A stretch of DNA of 64,000 bases from Sphaerotilus microaerophilus (lineage in GTDB: Bacteria; Pseudomonadota; Gammaproteobacteria; Burkholderiales; Burkholderiaceae_C). A program made the position numbers and the translations under genes. The notes beneath the pieces are model-generated. The model did not search any database. It saw only the letters and a list, made by a program, of their open reading frames with translations, and was not told where the DNA came from. The DNA is taken from contig NZ_AP025730.1 of NCBI RefSeq assembly GCF_023734135.1, positions 4,278,001 through 4,342,000 of the forward strand, in the 5' to 3' direction. Of this stretch, positions 8,808-24,011 are shown piece by piece. Each line of letters begins with the position of its first letter. Position 1 is the first letter of the stretch.

Positions 8808-9674
8808 TCAGTGTTTGTTGCGGAAGAACACGCGCGCGACGATGTTCAGCGCGAGCACGCCCAGCGTGATCAGGAAGACGCCGGCCCAGGCCAGCTTCTG
8901 CCAGTTCTCATAGGGGCTCATCGCAAACTTGAAGATCGTCACCGGCAGGCTGGCCATCGGCTGGGAGAGGTCGGCCGTCCAGAACTGGTTGGACAGCGCC
9001 GTGAACAGCAGCGGCGCCGTCTCTCCGGAGATGCGGGCCACGGCCAGCAACACGCCGGTGAGCACGCCGGCACGCACCGACTTGAGCGTGATCGACAGGA
9101 TCACCTTCCACTTCGGCGTCCCCAGCGCATAGGCCGCCTCGCGCATCGCGTGAGGTACCAGGTTGAGCATGTTCTCGGTCTGGCGGATCACCACCGGGAT
9201 CACGATCAGCGACAACGCCAGCACGCCGGCCCAACCCGAGAAACTCTTGAAGCGCGCCACCACGGCCGAGTAGATGAACAGGCCGATGACGATCGACGGC
9301 GCCGACAGCAGGATGTCGTTGATGAACTGCGTCACCCGACCCAGCCAGGTGCGCTGGCCGTACTCGGCCAGGTAGATGCCCGCCATCACGCCGATCGGTG
9401 TGCCGATCAGCGTGGCCAGCAGCACCATCAGGAAGGAGCCGTAGATCGCGTTGGCCAGGCCACCGACCTCCGCCTGAGGCGCGGGCGTCATCTCGGTGAA
9501 GACCTGCAGGCCCAGTCCATCCAGGCCCAGCCGCACGGTCTCGAACAGGATCCACAGCAGCCAGAAGATGCCGAAGGCCATGGCGGCCAGCGACAGGCTC
9601 AGCGCCAGCGCGTTGATGCGCTTGCGGCGCCGGTGAGCCGCCAGGCGGCCTGCGTCGAAGGACAGGGCACTCAT
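8808..9674 (-). CDS. pstA: Phosphate ABC transporter permease PstA
   Basis: 288-residue inner-membrane permease with about six transmembrane segments. The N-terminus is cytoplasmic and basic ([11 protein letters not shown]). The coupling-loop region [17 protein letters not shown] matches the EAA loop of binding-protein-dependent permeases. The start codon overlaps the pstC stop by 4 bp (ATGA), which implies translational coupling. It pairs with PstC to form the channel. Confidence 0.96.
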   Translation of the reverse strand: MSALSFDAGRLAAHRRRKRINALALSLSLAAMAFGIFWLLWILFETVRLGLDGLGLQVFTEMTPAPQAEVGGLANAIYGSFLMVLLATLIGTPIGVMAGIYLAEYGQRTWLGRVTQFINDILLSAPSIVIGLFIYSAVVARFKSFSGWAGVLALSLIVIPVVIRQTENMLNLVPHAMREAAYALGTPKWKVILSITLKSVRAGVLTGVLLAVARISGETAPLLFTALSNQFWTADLSQPMASLPVTIFKFAMSPYENWQKLAWAGVFLITLGVLALNIVARVFFRNKH

Positions 9675-10693
9675 GAACGGCTCCCCTCGGCCTTCTTCAT
9701 CTGCGCCAGCAGCAGCTTGGACAGCGCCAGCACGACAAAGGTGATGAAGAACAAGATCAGACCCAGGTAGATCAGCGAGGCCTGGTGCAGGCCTTCACCC
9801 GCTTCGGCGAACTCGTTGGCCAGCGCCGAGGTGATGCTGTTGGCAGCTTCGAACAGGGAGATCGAGTTGAGCTGGTTCATGTTGCCGATCACGAAGGTGA
9901 CCGCCATCGTCTCGCCGAGCGCCCGCCCCAGGCCCAGCATCACGCCACCGACCACGCCCGCCTTGGTGTAAGGCAGCACGATGTTCCACACCACCTCCCA
10001 GGTGGTGGAACCCAGCCCGTAGGCGGACTCCTTGAGCATGGGCGGCGTCACCTCGAACACATCGCGCATCACCGAGGCGATGTACGGGATGATCATGATC
10101 GCCAGGATGATGCCCGCTGACAGCAGGCCGATGCCCACCGGTGGCCCCGCGAACAACGCCCCCAGCACCGGCACCCCTTTGAACAGGCCCTGCAGCGGCA
10201 GTTGCACCCAGGTCGACAGGATGGGACCGAACACCAGCAGGCCCCACATGCCGTAGACGATCGACGGCACGGCGGCCAGCAGCTCGACGGCCACACCCAA
10301 CGGGCGCTTGAGCCACTGCGGCGACAACTCGGTCAGGAACAGCGCGATGCCGAAGCTCACCGGTACGGCAATGATCAACGCGATCGCCGAGGTGACCAGC
10401 GTGCCGTAGATCATCACCAGGCCGCCGAACTTCTCGCCGACCGGATCCCACTCGCTGCGCCACAGGAAGCTCAATCCATACTCGCGGATCGCCGGGGATG
10501 CGCCGATGAACAGCGACACCAGGATGCCCACCAGCAGGGACAGCGTCAGCCAGGCCGCCGCATGGGCCAGGATGGAGAACAAGCGATCGCCCCAGGGCGC
10601 ACGCATGCGCCGGGGGGCCGGACCGCCGGAGGGGATCGATCGTTCCATGGGCACAGTATGGGGCAGGCCGGGCGCGGGCAAGGTCGCAGTCAT
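9671..10693 (-). CDS. pstC: Phosphate ABC transporter permease PstC
   Basis: 340-residue permease. The long N-terminal cytoplasmic segment is followed by about six transmembrane helices, with the EAA-type loop [21 protein letters not shown]. It is somewhat longer than E. coli PstC (319), with the extra length at the N-terminus ([12 protein letters not shown]). A later start is possible (MERSIPSGG, residue 16). It overlaps pstA by 4 bp and is separated from pstS by a hairpin. Confidence 0.96.
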   Translation of the reverse strand: MTATLPAPGLPHTVPMERSIPSGGPAPRRMRAPWGDRLFSILAHAAAWLTLSLLVGILVSLFIGASPAIREYGLSFLWRSEWDPVGEKFGGLVMIYGTLVTSAIALIIAVPVSFGIALFLTELSPQWLKRPLGVAVELLAAVPSIVYGMWGLLVFGPILSTWVQLPLQGLFKGVPVLGALFAGPPVGIGLLSAGIILAIMIIPYIASVMRDVFEVTPPMLKESAYGLGSTTWEVVWNIVLPYTKAGVVGGVMLGLGRALGETMAVTFVIGNMNQLNSISLFEAANSITSALANEFAEAGEGLHQASLIYLGLILFFITFVVLALSKLLLAQMKKAEGSRS

Positions 10694-10717
10694 GCACGTC
10701 TCCTCGTGGCATGAGCC

Positions 10718-10749
10718 GCACCACGCCGCCGGCGTCGGCAGCGCGGTGC
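10718..10749 (-). promoter_or_regulatory. Intercistronic hairpin between pstS and pstC
   Basis: On the minus strand GCACCGCGC and GCGTGGTGC form a 9-bp stem with one G-U pair; the 14-nt loop can pair further. No U-run follows. Such structures often protect the mRNA of a highly expressed periplasmic binding protein from 3' exonucleases and lower expression of the permease genes. That role is inferred. Confidence 0.4.
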
Positions 10750-10774
10750 AACGTCAGAGATCAGCCAGAACGGG

Positions 10775-11806
10775 TCAGTTGCGGACCGGCTTGCCCGCAC
10801 CGTCCTTGATCTCGGCGAACTGCTTGCGCACCAGCGCCTTCACGCTGTCAGGCAGGGGGACGTAGTCCAGGTCGTCAGCCAGCTTGTCGCCGTTGGAAAA
10901 GGCCCAGTCGAAGAACTTGAGCGACGCAGCCGCCTGCTCGGGCTTGCCCTGCACCTTGTGCATCAGGATGTAGGTCGGGTTGCTGATCGGCCAGGCATCC
11001 TTGCCGGGCTGCTCCGTGGTCACCTGGAAGAAAGTCTTGTTCCAGTCCGCGCCAGCCGCGGCCGCCTTGAAGGCCGAGTCGCTGGGCGACACATAGTGAC
11101 CGTCGCGGTTCTTCAACTGCGTGTAGGTCAGCTTGTTCTGCTTGACGTAGGCGTACTCGAGGTAGCCGATCGAGTTGGGCAGGCGCTGCACGTAGGCAGC
11201 AACGCCCTCGTTGCCCTTGCCACCCGCGCCGGTCGGCCAGTTGACCGCGGTGCCGTCGCCCACCTTGGCCTTCCAGTCGGCGTTGACCTTGGACAGGTAG
11301 TTCGTGAAGATGAAGGTGGTCCCGGAGCCGTCGGCGCGACGCACCACCGAGATCTCCGCATCAGGCAGCGCCACGCCTGCGTTCAGTGCAGCGATGGCCG
11401 CATCGTTCCACTTGGTGATCTTGCCCAGGTAGATGTCACCCAGCACCTGACCGGTCAGCTTGAGCTGGCCCGGGGCGATGCCCTTGATGTTCACCACCGG
11501 CACCACGCCGCCGATGACGGTCGGGAACTGCAGCAGGCCGTCCTTGGCCAGCTCATCGTCCTTGAGCGGCATGTCCGAGGCGCCGAAGTCCACCGTCTTG
11601 GACTTGATCTGCTTGATGCCGGCACCGGAGCCGACCGACTGGTAATTGACCTTGGCGCTGGTGGCCTTGTTGTAGGCATCGGCCCACTTGGCGTAAAGCG
11701 GTGCCGGGAAGGTGGCGCCAGCGCCCGTCACGTCCTGCGCCATGGCCGCGGCACAGGTCGCACCGAGGGTGAACGCCACCGAGTAGCGAGCAAAGGAAGT
11801 CAGCAT
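10775..11806 (-). CDS. pstS: Phosphate-binding periplasmic protein PstS
   Basis: 343 residues with a Sec signal peptide ([12 protein letters not shown]... cleaved after AMA, before [13 protein letters not shown]). Phosphate-binding residues are recognisable in [27 protein letters not shown] and the loop [16 protein letters not shown]. Mature PstS hands phosphate to PstCAB and is usually the most abundant product of the regulon. First gene of the operon, with a Pho box 70 bp upstream. Confidence 0.97.
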   Translation of the reverse strand: MLTSFARYSVAFTLGATCAAAMAQDVTGAGATFPAPLYAKWADAYNKATSAKVNYQSVGSGAGIKQIKSKTVDFGASDMPLKDDELAKDGLLQFPTVIGGVVPVVNIKGIAPGQLKLTGQVLGDIYLGKITKWNDAAIAALNAGVALPDAEISVVRRADGSGTTFIFTNYLSKVNADWKAKVGDGTAVNWPTGAGGKGNEGVAAYVQRLPNSIGYLEYAYVKQNKLTYTQLKNRDGHYVSPSDSAFKAAAAGADWNKTFFQVTTEQPGKDAWPISNPTYILMHKVQGKPEQAAASLKFFDWAFSNGDKLADDLDYVPLPDSVKALVRKQFAEIKDGAGKPVRN

Positions 11807-11875
11807 GGAAAGGACCTTTCGTCAGGGAGTGCGATCCGGGGAAACCCGTGATGCATGCCACTGTAGAAAGGTCCT

Positions 11876-11893
11876 GTGACAGCCATATGACAC
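11876..11893 (-). promoter_or_regulatory. Pho box upstream of pstS
   Basis: On the minus strand the 18 bases read GTGTCATATGGCTGTCAC, two TGTCA direct repeats spaced as in the E. coli consensus (CTGTCAT-4-CTGTCAY). A -10-like TACAGT lies 10 bp downstream (plus-strand 11860-11865), where a PhoB-activated promoter would need it. A second, weaker TGTCA-like stretch lies further upstream near 11935-11950. Confidence 0.85.
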
Positions 11894-11999
11894 TTGTCAT
11901 CAAGGCAGGCGGCCGTCACAAAAGCTGGAAAAACGTCATCTGACGGTCATCCAGCGGGCCAGGCGTGATCGACCTCACGCCCGGTCGCCTCGGCAAGCC

Positions 12000-13334
12000 T
12001 CAGCCGCGTACCGCCGCCTCGGCCAGGCGCTCGGCACAGGCGCGCGCAACATGCACGTCACGCGCCTCCACCATCACCCGCAGCAGCGGCTCGGTACCGG
12101 AGGGGCGGATGAGCAGGCGCCCGTCCTGGCCCAGCTCAGCGCTGACGCGCTCCTGCTCATGCGCCAGCAGTTCGTTGCGCTTCCAGTCCTGCCCAGCTTG
12201 CAGGCGCACGTTGATCAAGGTCTGCGGGAACAGCGACACCCCGTCGAGCAGTTCAGCCAGCGAGCGGCCGTTGCGCTGCTGGGCCTGCAGCACCTGCAGG
12301 GCGCTGACGATGCCGTCGCCGGTGGTGTGGCGGTCCAGCGCCAGCAGGTGCCCGGAGCCCTCCCCGCCCAGTTGCCAGCGGCGCTTGGCAAGCTCCTCCA
12401 GCACATAGCGGTCGCCCACCTTGGCTCGAACGAACTCGACCCCGCGCTGTTGCAGCGCCACCTCGATGGCCATGTTGGTCATCAGCGTGCCCACGGCACC
12501 CGGCACCGCCTCACCCTGGGCCAGTCGGTCGGCCACCATCACGTAAAGCAACTCGTCGCCGTTGTAGAGGCGCCCGGAAGCGTCAACCACCTGGAGGCGG
12601 TCGGCGTCACCATCAAGCGCGATACCGTAGTCGGCCCGGTGCGCCTTCACCGCTGCCACCAACGCCTCGGGCGAGGTCGCGCCGACACCGTCATTGATGT
12701 TGAAACCGTCCGGCTCGCAACCGATGCGAATGACATCCGCCCCCAGCTCGTGGAACACCTCGGGCGCGACGTGATACGCCGCACCGTGCGCCGCATCGAC
12801 GACGATCTTCAGCCCTCGCAACGACAGGTCGTTCGAGAAGGTGGACTTGCAGAACTCGATGTAGCGACCCGACGCATCTTCGAGGCGCTTGGCACGGCCG
12901 ATCTCGTTGGACGCGGCCCACTGCGGCGGTGCGTCGATCGCCGCCTCGACTTCCAGCTCCCAGGCGTCCGGGAGCTTCTCACCGCGCGCGGAGAAAAACT
13001 TGATCCCGTTGTCCTCGTAGGGGTTGTGCGAGGCGGAGATCACCACACCCAGGCTGAGGCGCAGCGCCCGCGTCAGGTAGGCCACCGCAGGCGTGGGGAC
13101 CGGACCGGTGAGCAGCACATCGGCCCCGGCCGAATTGAGCCCCGCCTCCAGCGCCGACTCCAGCATGTAGCCCGAAATGCGCGTGTCCTTGCCGATCACC
13201 ACCACCGGGCGCTCGTGACTGCCCTTCAGGACCCGGCCGACGGCGTGGCCCAGCCGTAGCACGAAATCTGGCGTGATGGGCGCAGTGCCCACGGTGCCAC
13301 GGATGCCGTCGGTGCCGAAATACTTTCTGCTCAT
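12000..13334 (-). CDS. glmM: Phosphoglucosamine mutase
   Basis: 444-residue cytoplasmic enzyme converting glucosamine-6-phosphate to glucosamine-1-phosphate for UDP-GlcNAc synthesis. It starts [11 protein letters not shown]. The catalytic phosphoserine loop is [17 protein letters not shown] near residues 96-112, the metal loop is [13 protein letters not shown], the sugar-binding loop is GGEGSGH, and the phosphate loop is [12 protein letters not shown]. It lies 142 bp after folP, the usual ftsH-folP-glmM order. Confidence 0.97.
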   Translation of the reverse strand: MSRKYFGTDGIRGTVGTAPITPDFVLRLGHAVGRVLKGSHERPVVVIGKDTRISGYMLESALEAGLNSAGADVLLTGPVPTPAVAYLTRALRLSLGVVISASHNPYEDNGIKFFSARGEKLPDAWELEVEAAIDAPPQWAASNEIGRAKRLEDASGRYIEFCKSTFSNDLSLRGLKIVVDAAHGAAYHVAPEVFHELGADVIRIGCEPDGFNINDGVGATSPEALVAAVKAHRADYGIALDGDADRLQVVDASGRLYNGDELLYVMVADRLAQGEAVPGAVGTLMTNMAIEVALQQRGVEFVRAKVGDRYVLEELAKRRWQLGGEGSGHLLALDRHTTGDGIVSALQVLQAQQRNGRSLAELLDGVSLFPQTLINVRLQAGQDWKRNELLAHEQERVSAELGQDGRLLIRPSGTEPLLRVMVEARDVHVARACAERLAEAAVRG

Positions 13335-13476
13335 TGGATGCTAGCTCGCAGGGATCCGACGAACCGCTCCCCTGAAGGGGCCGCCGGGTGGGTACGGACC
13401 GGTTCTGTCGGGGCGTCTCATTGGTTGTGACACACCCATTGCCGGCTTGATGGACTGGAGAATTCGAGAGGCTAGG

Positions 13477-14310
13477 TCAGGCCGTTGCCGCAGGCAAGCC
13501 GGCGGCCTGCCAGACCGCCAGCGCGTCGACCGTTGCCGCCACATCGTGCACACGAATGACCCGGGCACCGTACTGCACCGCAGCAAGAGCGGCCGCCACG
13601 CTGCCCACCATCCGCTCCTCAGTGGCTCGGCCGGTGACCGAGCCGATCGCCGACTTTCGCGACCAGCCGGCCAGCACCGGAAAGCCCAGGCCGCGCAGGG
13701 CGCCCTGGCCGGGCAGGAGGGCAAAGTTGTCGGCCACGCTCTTGCCAAAACCTATGCCCGGGTCGAGCACGATACGCGCGGGCGCCACGCCTGCAGCGCG
13801 CAGCAGGTCGCAGCGCTGCGCCAGGAAACTGCGCACCTCACCCACGACATCGTCGTAGTGGGTGTCCTGCTGCATCGACCTCGGCTCACCGCGCATGTGC
13901 ATCAGGCAGACACCACAGGCAGGGTGCGAGGCAACCACCTCCACGGCACCCGTCGCCCGCAGCGCGGCAATGTCATTGATGATGTCAACGCCGAGGTCCA
14001 GCGCGGCACGCATCACCTCGGCCTTGTAGGTATCCACCGACACCGGTACGCCCAACCGAAGCGCCTCGCGCAACACGGGCAGCACACGCGCGAGTTCCTC
14101 CTCCAGCCCCACCGGAGCCGCCCCGGGTCGACTCGATTCGCCACCGATGTCAAGGATGTGGGCACCATCGCGCAGGAGGGCCTCTGCATGTGCGATGGCC
14201 TCGCGGGCGCCACGTCCACCATCGGAGAACGAGTCCGGGGTCACATTGACGATGCCCATCACGCGAGGGGCGTCGAGGGGAATCTCGAAACGGGTGGTCT
14301 TCCAGTACAT
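13477..14310 (-). CDS. folP: Dihydropteroate synthase
   Basis: 277-residue folate-pathway enzyme that joins p-aminobenzoate to hydroxymethyl-dihydropterin diphosphate. Motifs are MGIVNVTPDSFSDGG, ILDIGGESSRPGA, VSVDTYKAEV, INDIAAL, DPGIGFGKS and SRKSAIG, with the terminal IRVHDV loop. Length and order match the family. It lies 146 bp after ftsH, beyond a terminator-like hairpin. Confidence 0.97.
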   Translation of the reverse strand: MYWKTTRFEIPLDAPRVMGIVNVTPDSFSDGGRGAREAIAHAEALLRDGAHILDIGGESSRPGAAPVGLEEELARVLPVLREALRLGVPVSVDTYKAEVMRAALDLGVDIINDIAALRATGAVEVVASHPACGVCLMHMRGEPRSMQQDTHYDDVVGEVRSFLAQRCDLLRAAGVAPARIVLDPGIGFGKSVADNFALLPGQGALRGLGFPVLAGWSRKSAIGSVTGRATEERMVGSVAAALAAVQYGARVIRVHDVAATVDALAVWQAAGLPAATA

Positions 14311-14404
14311 CGCCGTAGTTCGCTCCCTTGATCACACTGGCCACAACAGCCGTTCATAACCACAAATCAGCGGATCCAGAAACGGTATTTTGTGTGAAAA
14401 AGTA

Positions 14405-14425
14405 ACGGGGCCCGCAGGGCCCCGT
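14405..14425 (-). terminator. Terminator-like hairpin after ftsH
   Basis: The perfect 9-bp stem ACGGGGCCC/GGGCCCCGT with a 3-nt loop is followed on the minus strand by TTACTTTTTC. The interrupted U-run suggests partial termination before folP. Confidence 0.65.
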
Positions 14426-14456
14426 CAAACTTGGGTCAGATCGCCGTCAACAGCCG

Positions 14457-16364
<1,908 letters not shown>

Positions 16365-16583
16365 CGCGGCTCCTTCATTGTTTCAATCGATCCTCCGGAG
16401 GAGGACTCTGCGGGAACGCCCGGGGCCAACCCCGGAAAAGCGCGAACCGTCGCGGTAGATGAGGACGATTCTAGACGACGCAACCCCCGCACCCTGATCG
16501 CAGCGACCTCTCCCACCGATGGCCTTTTCAGGGGGCTGGACATTTTCACGCCGCCAGACCCTGAATGTGCGCCCCGGCATGGC

Positions 16584-17261
16584 TCACCCAGGCTGCTTGA
16601 GACCGATGCCAACGAGAAAGGTTTCCGACGAACGGTCCCGCGACGCCTTCGGCTTCACCGCCTTCACCACGCGAAAGGTCCGACGAAAAGCCTCGACGAG
16701 CTGGCTATAACCACTGCCGTGGAAGACCTTGCACACCAGTGCCCCCTTGGGCACCAGGTGCGCCTGGGCAAATTCCAGCGCCAACTCGATCAGGTGCTCC
16801 ACCCGGGCAGAGTCGGTGACGTCGATGCCGGACAGGTTGGGGGCCATGTCGGAAAGCACCACGTCGACGGGGCGGCCCTGCAGCGCCGAGACGAGTTGCT
16901 CCAGCACCGCTTCCTCACGGAAGTCGCCCTGGATGAACTGCACCCCCTCGACGGGCTCGAACTCCAGCAGGTCCAACGCGATGATCGTGCCGTTGAGCTG
17001 CCCGGCCGCGGCGCCGCCCACCCCCGCCTCCTTCGGTGCGAAGCGACGGCGCACGTACTGGCTCCAGGCACCGGGCACGGCCCCGAGGTCCACCACCACC
17101 TGACCGGGCCGCAGCAGCTGACAGACCTCGTCGATCTCCTTGAGCTTGTAGGCGGCGCGCGAGCGATAGCCCTCCTTGTGGGCCTGCTGCACATAGGGAT
17201 CGGTCACATGGTCGTGCAGCCACGCCTTGTTGACTTTCTTGCTCTTGGTCTGAACTTTCAT
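16584..17261 (-). CDS. rlmE: 23S rRNA 2'-O-ribose U2552 methyltransferase RlmE (FtsJ/RrmJ)
   Basis: 225-residue SAM-dependent methyltransferase acting on the A-loop of 23S rRNA in the 50S subunit. The start [19 protein letters not shown] at 17261 matches the family; a longer frame runs back to 17564 but would overlap the divergent yhbY gene. SAM motif I is [16 protein letters not shown] and motif IV is [12 protein letters not shown]. Catalytic K-D-K-E residues are in [28 protein letters not shown] and SSETFLVG. It is divergent from yhbY with a 21-bp gap and lies upstream of ftsH. Confidence 0.97.
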   Translation of the reverse strand: MKVQTKSKKVNKAWLHDHVTDPYVQQAHKEGYRSRAAYKLKEIDEVCQLLRPGQVVVDLGAVPGAWSQYVRRRFAPKEAGVGGAAAGQLNGTIIALDLLEFEPVEGVQFIQGDFREEAVLEQLVSALQGRPVDVVLSDMAPNLSGIDVTDSARVEHLIELALEFAQAHLVPKGALVCKVFHGSGYSQLVEAFRRTFRVVKAVKPKASRDRSSETFLVGIGLKQPG

Positions 17262-17282
17262 GTGGCGACGATAATACGGCCC

Positions 17283-17774
17283 ATGCCTGCAATTGAACTG
17301 ACCCCCGCCCAGCGCAAGGAACACCGCGCGGCGGCCCACCACCTCCAGCCGGTCGTCATGATCGGTGCCGATGGCCTCACCCCGGCCGTCGTCAAGGAGA
17401 TCGACGCCGCCTTGAACGCCCACGGGCTGATCAAGGTGCGCGTCTTCAGCGATGACCGCGCGGCCCGCGAGGCGCTGCTCGGCCAGATCGCCAATGAACT
17501 GGGGGCCGCGCCGATCCAGCACATCGGCAAGCTGCTGGTGCTCTGGCGCCCGCTGCCCAAGCAACGGGCGGCAGAAGCGCCCGCCGCCGAAGGCCGCTCG
17601 GCCCGCCCCCGCGTGGTCAAGATCCTGACTTTCTCCAAGTCCGGCTCACAGCGTGCCCAGGTCAAGAAGGTCACCGTGCTGGGCAACCAGCGCCTGACGG
17701 CCGGCGGCCTGGTCAAGCGTGCGAAGAAGCGCTCCAGCGCCACGAGCGTCAAGAAGCGCTCGCAGGGCACCTGA
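17283..17774 (+). CDS. yhbY: YhbY/CRS1-CRM family RNA-binding protein
   Basis: 163 residues. The N-terminal ~95 form one CRM domain ([34 protein letters not shown], and the GxxG-containing part [11 protein letters not shown]). YhbY binds pre-50S ribosomal particles. A basic C-terminal tail of about 65 residues ([16 protein letters not shown] at the end) is longer than in E. coli YhbY (97 aa). It is divergent from rlmE, another 50S-maturation gene; the two starts are 21 bp apart and must share a promoter region. Confidence 0.9.
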   Translation: MPAIELTPAQRKEHRAAAHHLQPVVMIGADGLTPAVVKEIDAALNAHGLIKVRVFSDDRAAREALLGQIANELGAAPIQHIGKLLVLWRPLPKQRAAEAPAAEGRSARPRVVKILTFSKSGSQRAQVKKVTVLGNQRLTAGGLVKRAKKRSSATSVKKRSQGT

Positions 17775-17804
17775 GCGGCCCGCTCCTGCGGTGAAGCTCA
17801 ATCT

Positions 17805-18263
17805 TCACCGCCCTGCCTGGCGCCACGTCAGCGCCAGCAGCAGCAGCCCTTTCACGGCGAAGAAAAGCGTCGACAGCCCATGCAGGGCGCCAAAGCCGAG
17901 CCAAACCGGCTCCCCGGCCTTGGCTGACTCCATCATCGGCTGCAGCCCAAAGTAGCCCAGCACGGTGCAGAACAGCGCACCGGCAACCAGCAACAGCTCG
18001 GTTGACACCGCCGCCCCGTCAGTGCGGCGACGCAGGCGCCAACGCTCGACCAGGAACAGCAGCAGCGCGAAGCCCAGCGCGGCATGGGCCTCGATGCGGA
18101 ACATTTGCCCCGCCAGGCGCCCGGCCAGCGGCCGCTCCAGCATCGCGAACAGCGTGGGCGCAGCCACCAGCGCCAGCGTCGCCACCAGCCCCAGCCACAG
18201 GCTGGCCGCCACGGCTGCCACCCGCGCGGCCAGCCGCTCGCGCGGTGCGACCCAATCAGGCAT
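17805..18263 (-). CDS. DUF4149 family integral membrane protein
   Basis: 152-residue protein with about four transmembrane segments. Features are VAAVAASLWLGLVATLALVA, the conserved AHAALGFALLLFLVERWR block, LLLVAGALFCTVLGYFGLQP and the C-terminal FFAVKGLLLLALTWR. The pattern matches DUF4149, whose function is unknown. Its start overlaps the greA stop by 8 bp, so the two are probably co-translated; greA followed by a DUF4149 gene is a recurrent betaproteobacterial arrangement as far as I recall. Confidence 0.75.
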   Translation of the reverse strand: MPDWVAPRERLAARVAAVAASLWLGLVATLALVAAPTLFAMLERPLAGRLAGQMFRIEAHAALGFALLLFLVERWRLRRRTDGAAVSTELLLVAGALFCTVLGYFGLQPMMESAKAGEPVWLGFGALHGLSTLFFAVKGLLLLALTWRQAGR

Positions 18264-18732
18264 AGCGGACTTCGATCACCTCGTAGCGGCGGATGCCGCC
18301 CGGGGCGCGTACCTCGGCCACGTCCCCCACTTCCTTGCCGATCAGTGCGCGGGCGATGGGCGAGCTCACCGACACCAGGCCCAGCTTGAGGTCGGCCTCG
18401 TCGTCGCCGACGATCTGGTAAGTCACCGCATCGCCGCTGTCCTCGTCCTCAAGGTCGACCGTGGAGCCGAACACCACCCGGCCACCGGCATCCAACGTGG
18501 CCGGGTCGATCACCTGGGCCATCGACATCTTGCTTTCGATCTCCAGGATTCGCCCTTCGACAAAGCCCTGCTTGTCCTTGGCCGCCTCGTACTCGGCGTT
18601 CTCGGACAGGTCGCCCTGGGCACGCGCCTCGGAGATCGCGTTGATCACCGCCGGACGCTCGATGGTCTTGAGGCGATGCAGCTCCTGCTTGAGCAGCTCG
18701 GCGCCGCGCTTGGTCAGTGGGATGGTGGCCAT
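18256..18732 (-). CDS. greA: Transcription elongation factor GreA
   Basis: 158 residues, the exact usual length. It binds the secondary channel of RNA polymerase and stimulates cleavage of backtracked RNA. The N-terminal coiled coil includes the tip motif ARAQGDLSENAEYEAAKDKQ (the two acidic tip residues are in DLSENAEY). The C-terminal FKBP-like domain has SPIARALIGKEVGDVAEV. It lies 108 bp after carB, beyond a strong terminator, and overlaps the DUF4149 gene. Confidence 0.98.
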   Translation of the reverse strand: MATIPLTKRGAELLKQELHRLKTIERPAVINAISEARAQGDLSENAEYEAAKDKQGFVEGRILEIESKMSMAQVIDPATLDAGGRVVFGSTVDLEDEDSGDAVTYQIVGDDEADLKLGLVSVSSPIARALIGKEVGDVAEVRAPGGIRRYEVIEVRYA

Positions 18733-18773
18733 GGTCGTGGTCTGTGCAGACGTCGGTGAGGAAGCGGGTGCGG

Positions 18774-18821
18774 AAAAAGCGCCGCCGCCTGCCCCGGCAC
18801 AACGGCAGGGGCAGGCGGCGG
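18774..18821 (-). terminator. Rho-independent terminator after carB
   Basis: A perfect 14-bp GC-rich stem (CCGCCGCCTGCCCC and its complement) with a 12-nt loop is followed on the minus strand by CGC and then TTTTT. It lies 20 bp after the carB stop and separates carB from greA. Confidence 0.85.
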
Positions 18822-18840
18822 AATCGGAACGGCGCGCAGT

Positions 18841-22128
<3,288 letters not shown>

Positions 22129-22159
22129 GGTCTTGTCTTTATCTTGAATCGGGCGGGGC

Positions 22160-22804
22160 TCAGCCGAGGCTGGCCGTGGCGAGCTTGGCGCCAAAGCCGA
22201 GGAACAGGGCGCCAATGCCCGTGGTGGCCGCACTTGCGGTGCGGCGCCGTGCAACGAAGGCGGCAGCCAGGCGAGCGCCAGCGACGATCAGCACGGAGAG
22301 GTAGACCATCGAACAGATCTGCGCGATGGCCCCGAGGGCCAGGAAGGTCAGTCCCGGCCAGGCGTAGGCCGGATCGACGAACTGGATGAAGAAGGACACG
22401 TAGAACAGGATCGCCTTCGGGTTGAGCAGGCTGATCGTCAGCGCCTTGCGAAACGGCCGCGCGAGATCCTCGGCGGCATCGGGATGAGCAGGCGGGAGTT
22501 CGCCGCGCCAGCGCTGCCAGGCGTTGCGCAGTAGGCCCAGCCCGACCCAGGTCAGGTAGCCCGCACCCACCACCTTGATGACGATGAACAGCGCCGGCAC
22601 CGCGCGCAACAGCGACGCTGCCCCCAGCGCAGTCAGCAGCATGAGCACCGCATCCCCGACGAACACCCCGGCCGCACCGGCGTAGCCCGCGCGCACGCCG
22701 CAGCGCGCCGCCACCGAGAGCACGAACATCGAGTTCGGTCCCGGCAGCAGCACGATCGCGATCGTGCCGAGCAGGTAGGTGCCAAGGTCGGTGATGCCGA
22801 ACAT
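22160..22804 (-). CDS. leuE: LysE/RhtB-family amino-acid exporter, LeuE-like
   Basis: 214-residue exporter with about six transmembrane segments. The N-terminus [23 protein letters not shown] contains the family's PGPN motif, and [19 protein letters not shown] is the second conserved block. Similarity is closest to E. coli LeuE, which exports leucine and other amino acids. It lies between carA and carB with gaps of 34 and 31 bp, so it is co-transcribed with them. Substrate is inferred from family only. Confidence 0.85.
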   Translation of the reverse strand: MFGITDLGTYLLGTIAIVLLPGPNSMFVLSVAARCGVRAGYAGAAGVFVGDAVLMLLTALGAASLLRAVPALFIVIKVVGAGYLTWVGLGLLRNAWQRWRGELPPAHPDAAEDLARPFRKALTISLLNPKAILFYVSFFIQFVDPAYAWPGLTFLALGAIAQICSMVYLSVLIVAGARLAAAFVARRRTASAATTGIGALFLGFGAKLATASLG

Positions 22805-22838
22805 GCTGCCCCGCGTGCCAGTCTGTTGCCGGTCTGTG

Positions 22839-24011
22839 TCAGGCCTTGGCCTGCGCCATCAGGTCGGTGAACCGGTCGAACAGGTAGGCGATGTCGTGCG
22901 GCCCCGGGGACGCTTCCGGGTGGCCCTGGAAGCAGAAAGCGGGCTTGTCGGTCCGTGCCAGACCCTGCAGCGTGCCGTCGAACAGGCTGACGTGCGTGGC
23001 ACGCAGGTTCGCCGGCAGCGTGGCGGCATCCACCGCGAAGCCGTGGTTCTGGCTGGTGATCGACACGCGGCCGTTGTCCAGATCCTTGACCGGGTGGTTC
23101 GCCCCGTGGTGGCCGAACTTCATCTTGAAGGTCCTGGCGCCAGAGGCCAGGGCCATGATCTGGTGACCCAGGCAGATGCCGAAGGTCGGGATGCCCGTCT
23201 CGATCAGCTCGCGGGCAGCGGCGATGGCGTAGTCGCAGGGCTCCGGGTCGCCGGGGCCGTTGGACAGGAAGATGCCATCGGGGCGGTGCTTGAGCGCCTC
23301 GGCCGCCGGCGTCCTGGCCGGCACGACGGTGACCTTGCAGCCGCGCTCGGCCAGCATGCGCAGGATGTTGCGCTTGACGCCGAAGTCATAGGCCACCACG
23401 TGGAAGGCCGCATCGGTCACCTGGCCGAAGCCGGGCAGGCCGTCCGCGCCGGCGAGCTTCCACTCCGTCTCGGTCCAGACCTCGGGCTCGTCGCGCGTGA
23501 CCACCTGGGCCAGGTCGAGGCCAGCCATGCTGGGCGCCGAACGGGCCAGCGCCACAGCCTCGTCCTTCATCGCGGGGGTGACCTCGGTGCCCACCGGGTA
23601 GGCCACGATCGCACCGTTCTGTGCGCCACCGGTACGCAGGATCCGGGTCAGGCGGCGGGTGTCCAGGTCCGAGATCGCCACGGTGCCCTCGGCCACGAGG
23701 TACTCGCTGAGAGTCTGGCTCTGGCGAAAGTTGGACGAGCGAACTGGCAGATCCTTGATGATCAGGCCGGCGGCATGGACCTTCGAGGCTTCGGTGTCCT
23801 GCACGTTGACGCCGTAGTTGCCGATGTGCGGATACGTGAGCGTCACGATCTGCCGGCAGTAGCTCGGGTCGGTGAGGATTTCCTGGTAGCCGGTGAGCGC
23901 GGTGTTGAACACCACCTCGCCGACCGTGCGACCGGCAGCGCCGATCGAAGTGCCTTGAAAGACCGTGCCGTCTGCGAGTGCGAGAAGAGCGGGAGGCAGG
24001 ACGGGCAGCAC
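22839..24011 (-). CDS. carA: Carbamoyl-phosphate synthase small subunit
   Basis: 390-residue glutaminase subunit that releases ammonia to CarB. GTG at 24011 is chosen because it gives the family N-terminus ([11 protein letters not shown]) and has CCGGAG six bases upstream; the frame stays open another 80 codons upstream without homology. The N-terminal domain has [20 protein letters not shown]. The class-I glutaminase has the nucleophile Cys in [14 protein letters not shown] and the His-Glu pair in [14 protein letters not shown]. First gene of carA-leuE-carB. Confidence 0.96.
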   Translation of the reverse strand: MLPVLPPALLALADGTVFQGTSIGAAGRTVGEVVFNTALTGYQEILTDPSYCRQIVTLTYPHIGNYGVNVQDTEASKVHAAGLIIKDLPVRSSNFRQSQTLSEYLVAEGTVAISDLDTRRLTRILRTGGAQNGAIVAYPVGTEVTPAMKDEAVALARSAPSMAGLDLAQVVTRDEPEVWTETEWKLAGADGLPGFGQVTDAAFHVVAYDFGVKRNILRMLAERGCKVTVVPARTPAAEALKHRPDGIFLSNGPGDPEPCDYAIAAARELIETGIPTFGICLGHQIMALASGARTFKMKFGHHGANHPVKDLDNGRVSITSQNHGFAVDAATLPANLRATHVSLFDGTLQGLARTDKPAFCFQGHPEASPGPHDIAYLFDRFTDLMAQAKA

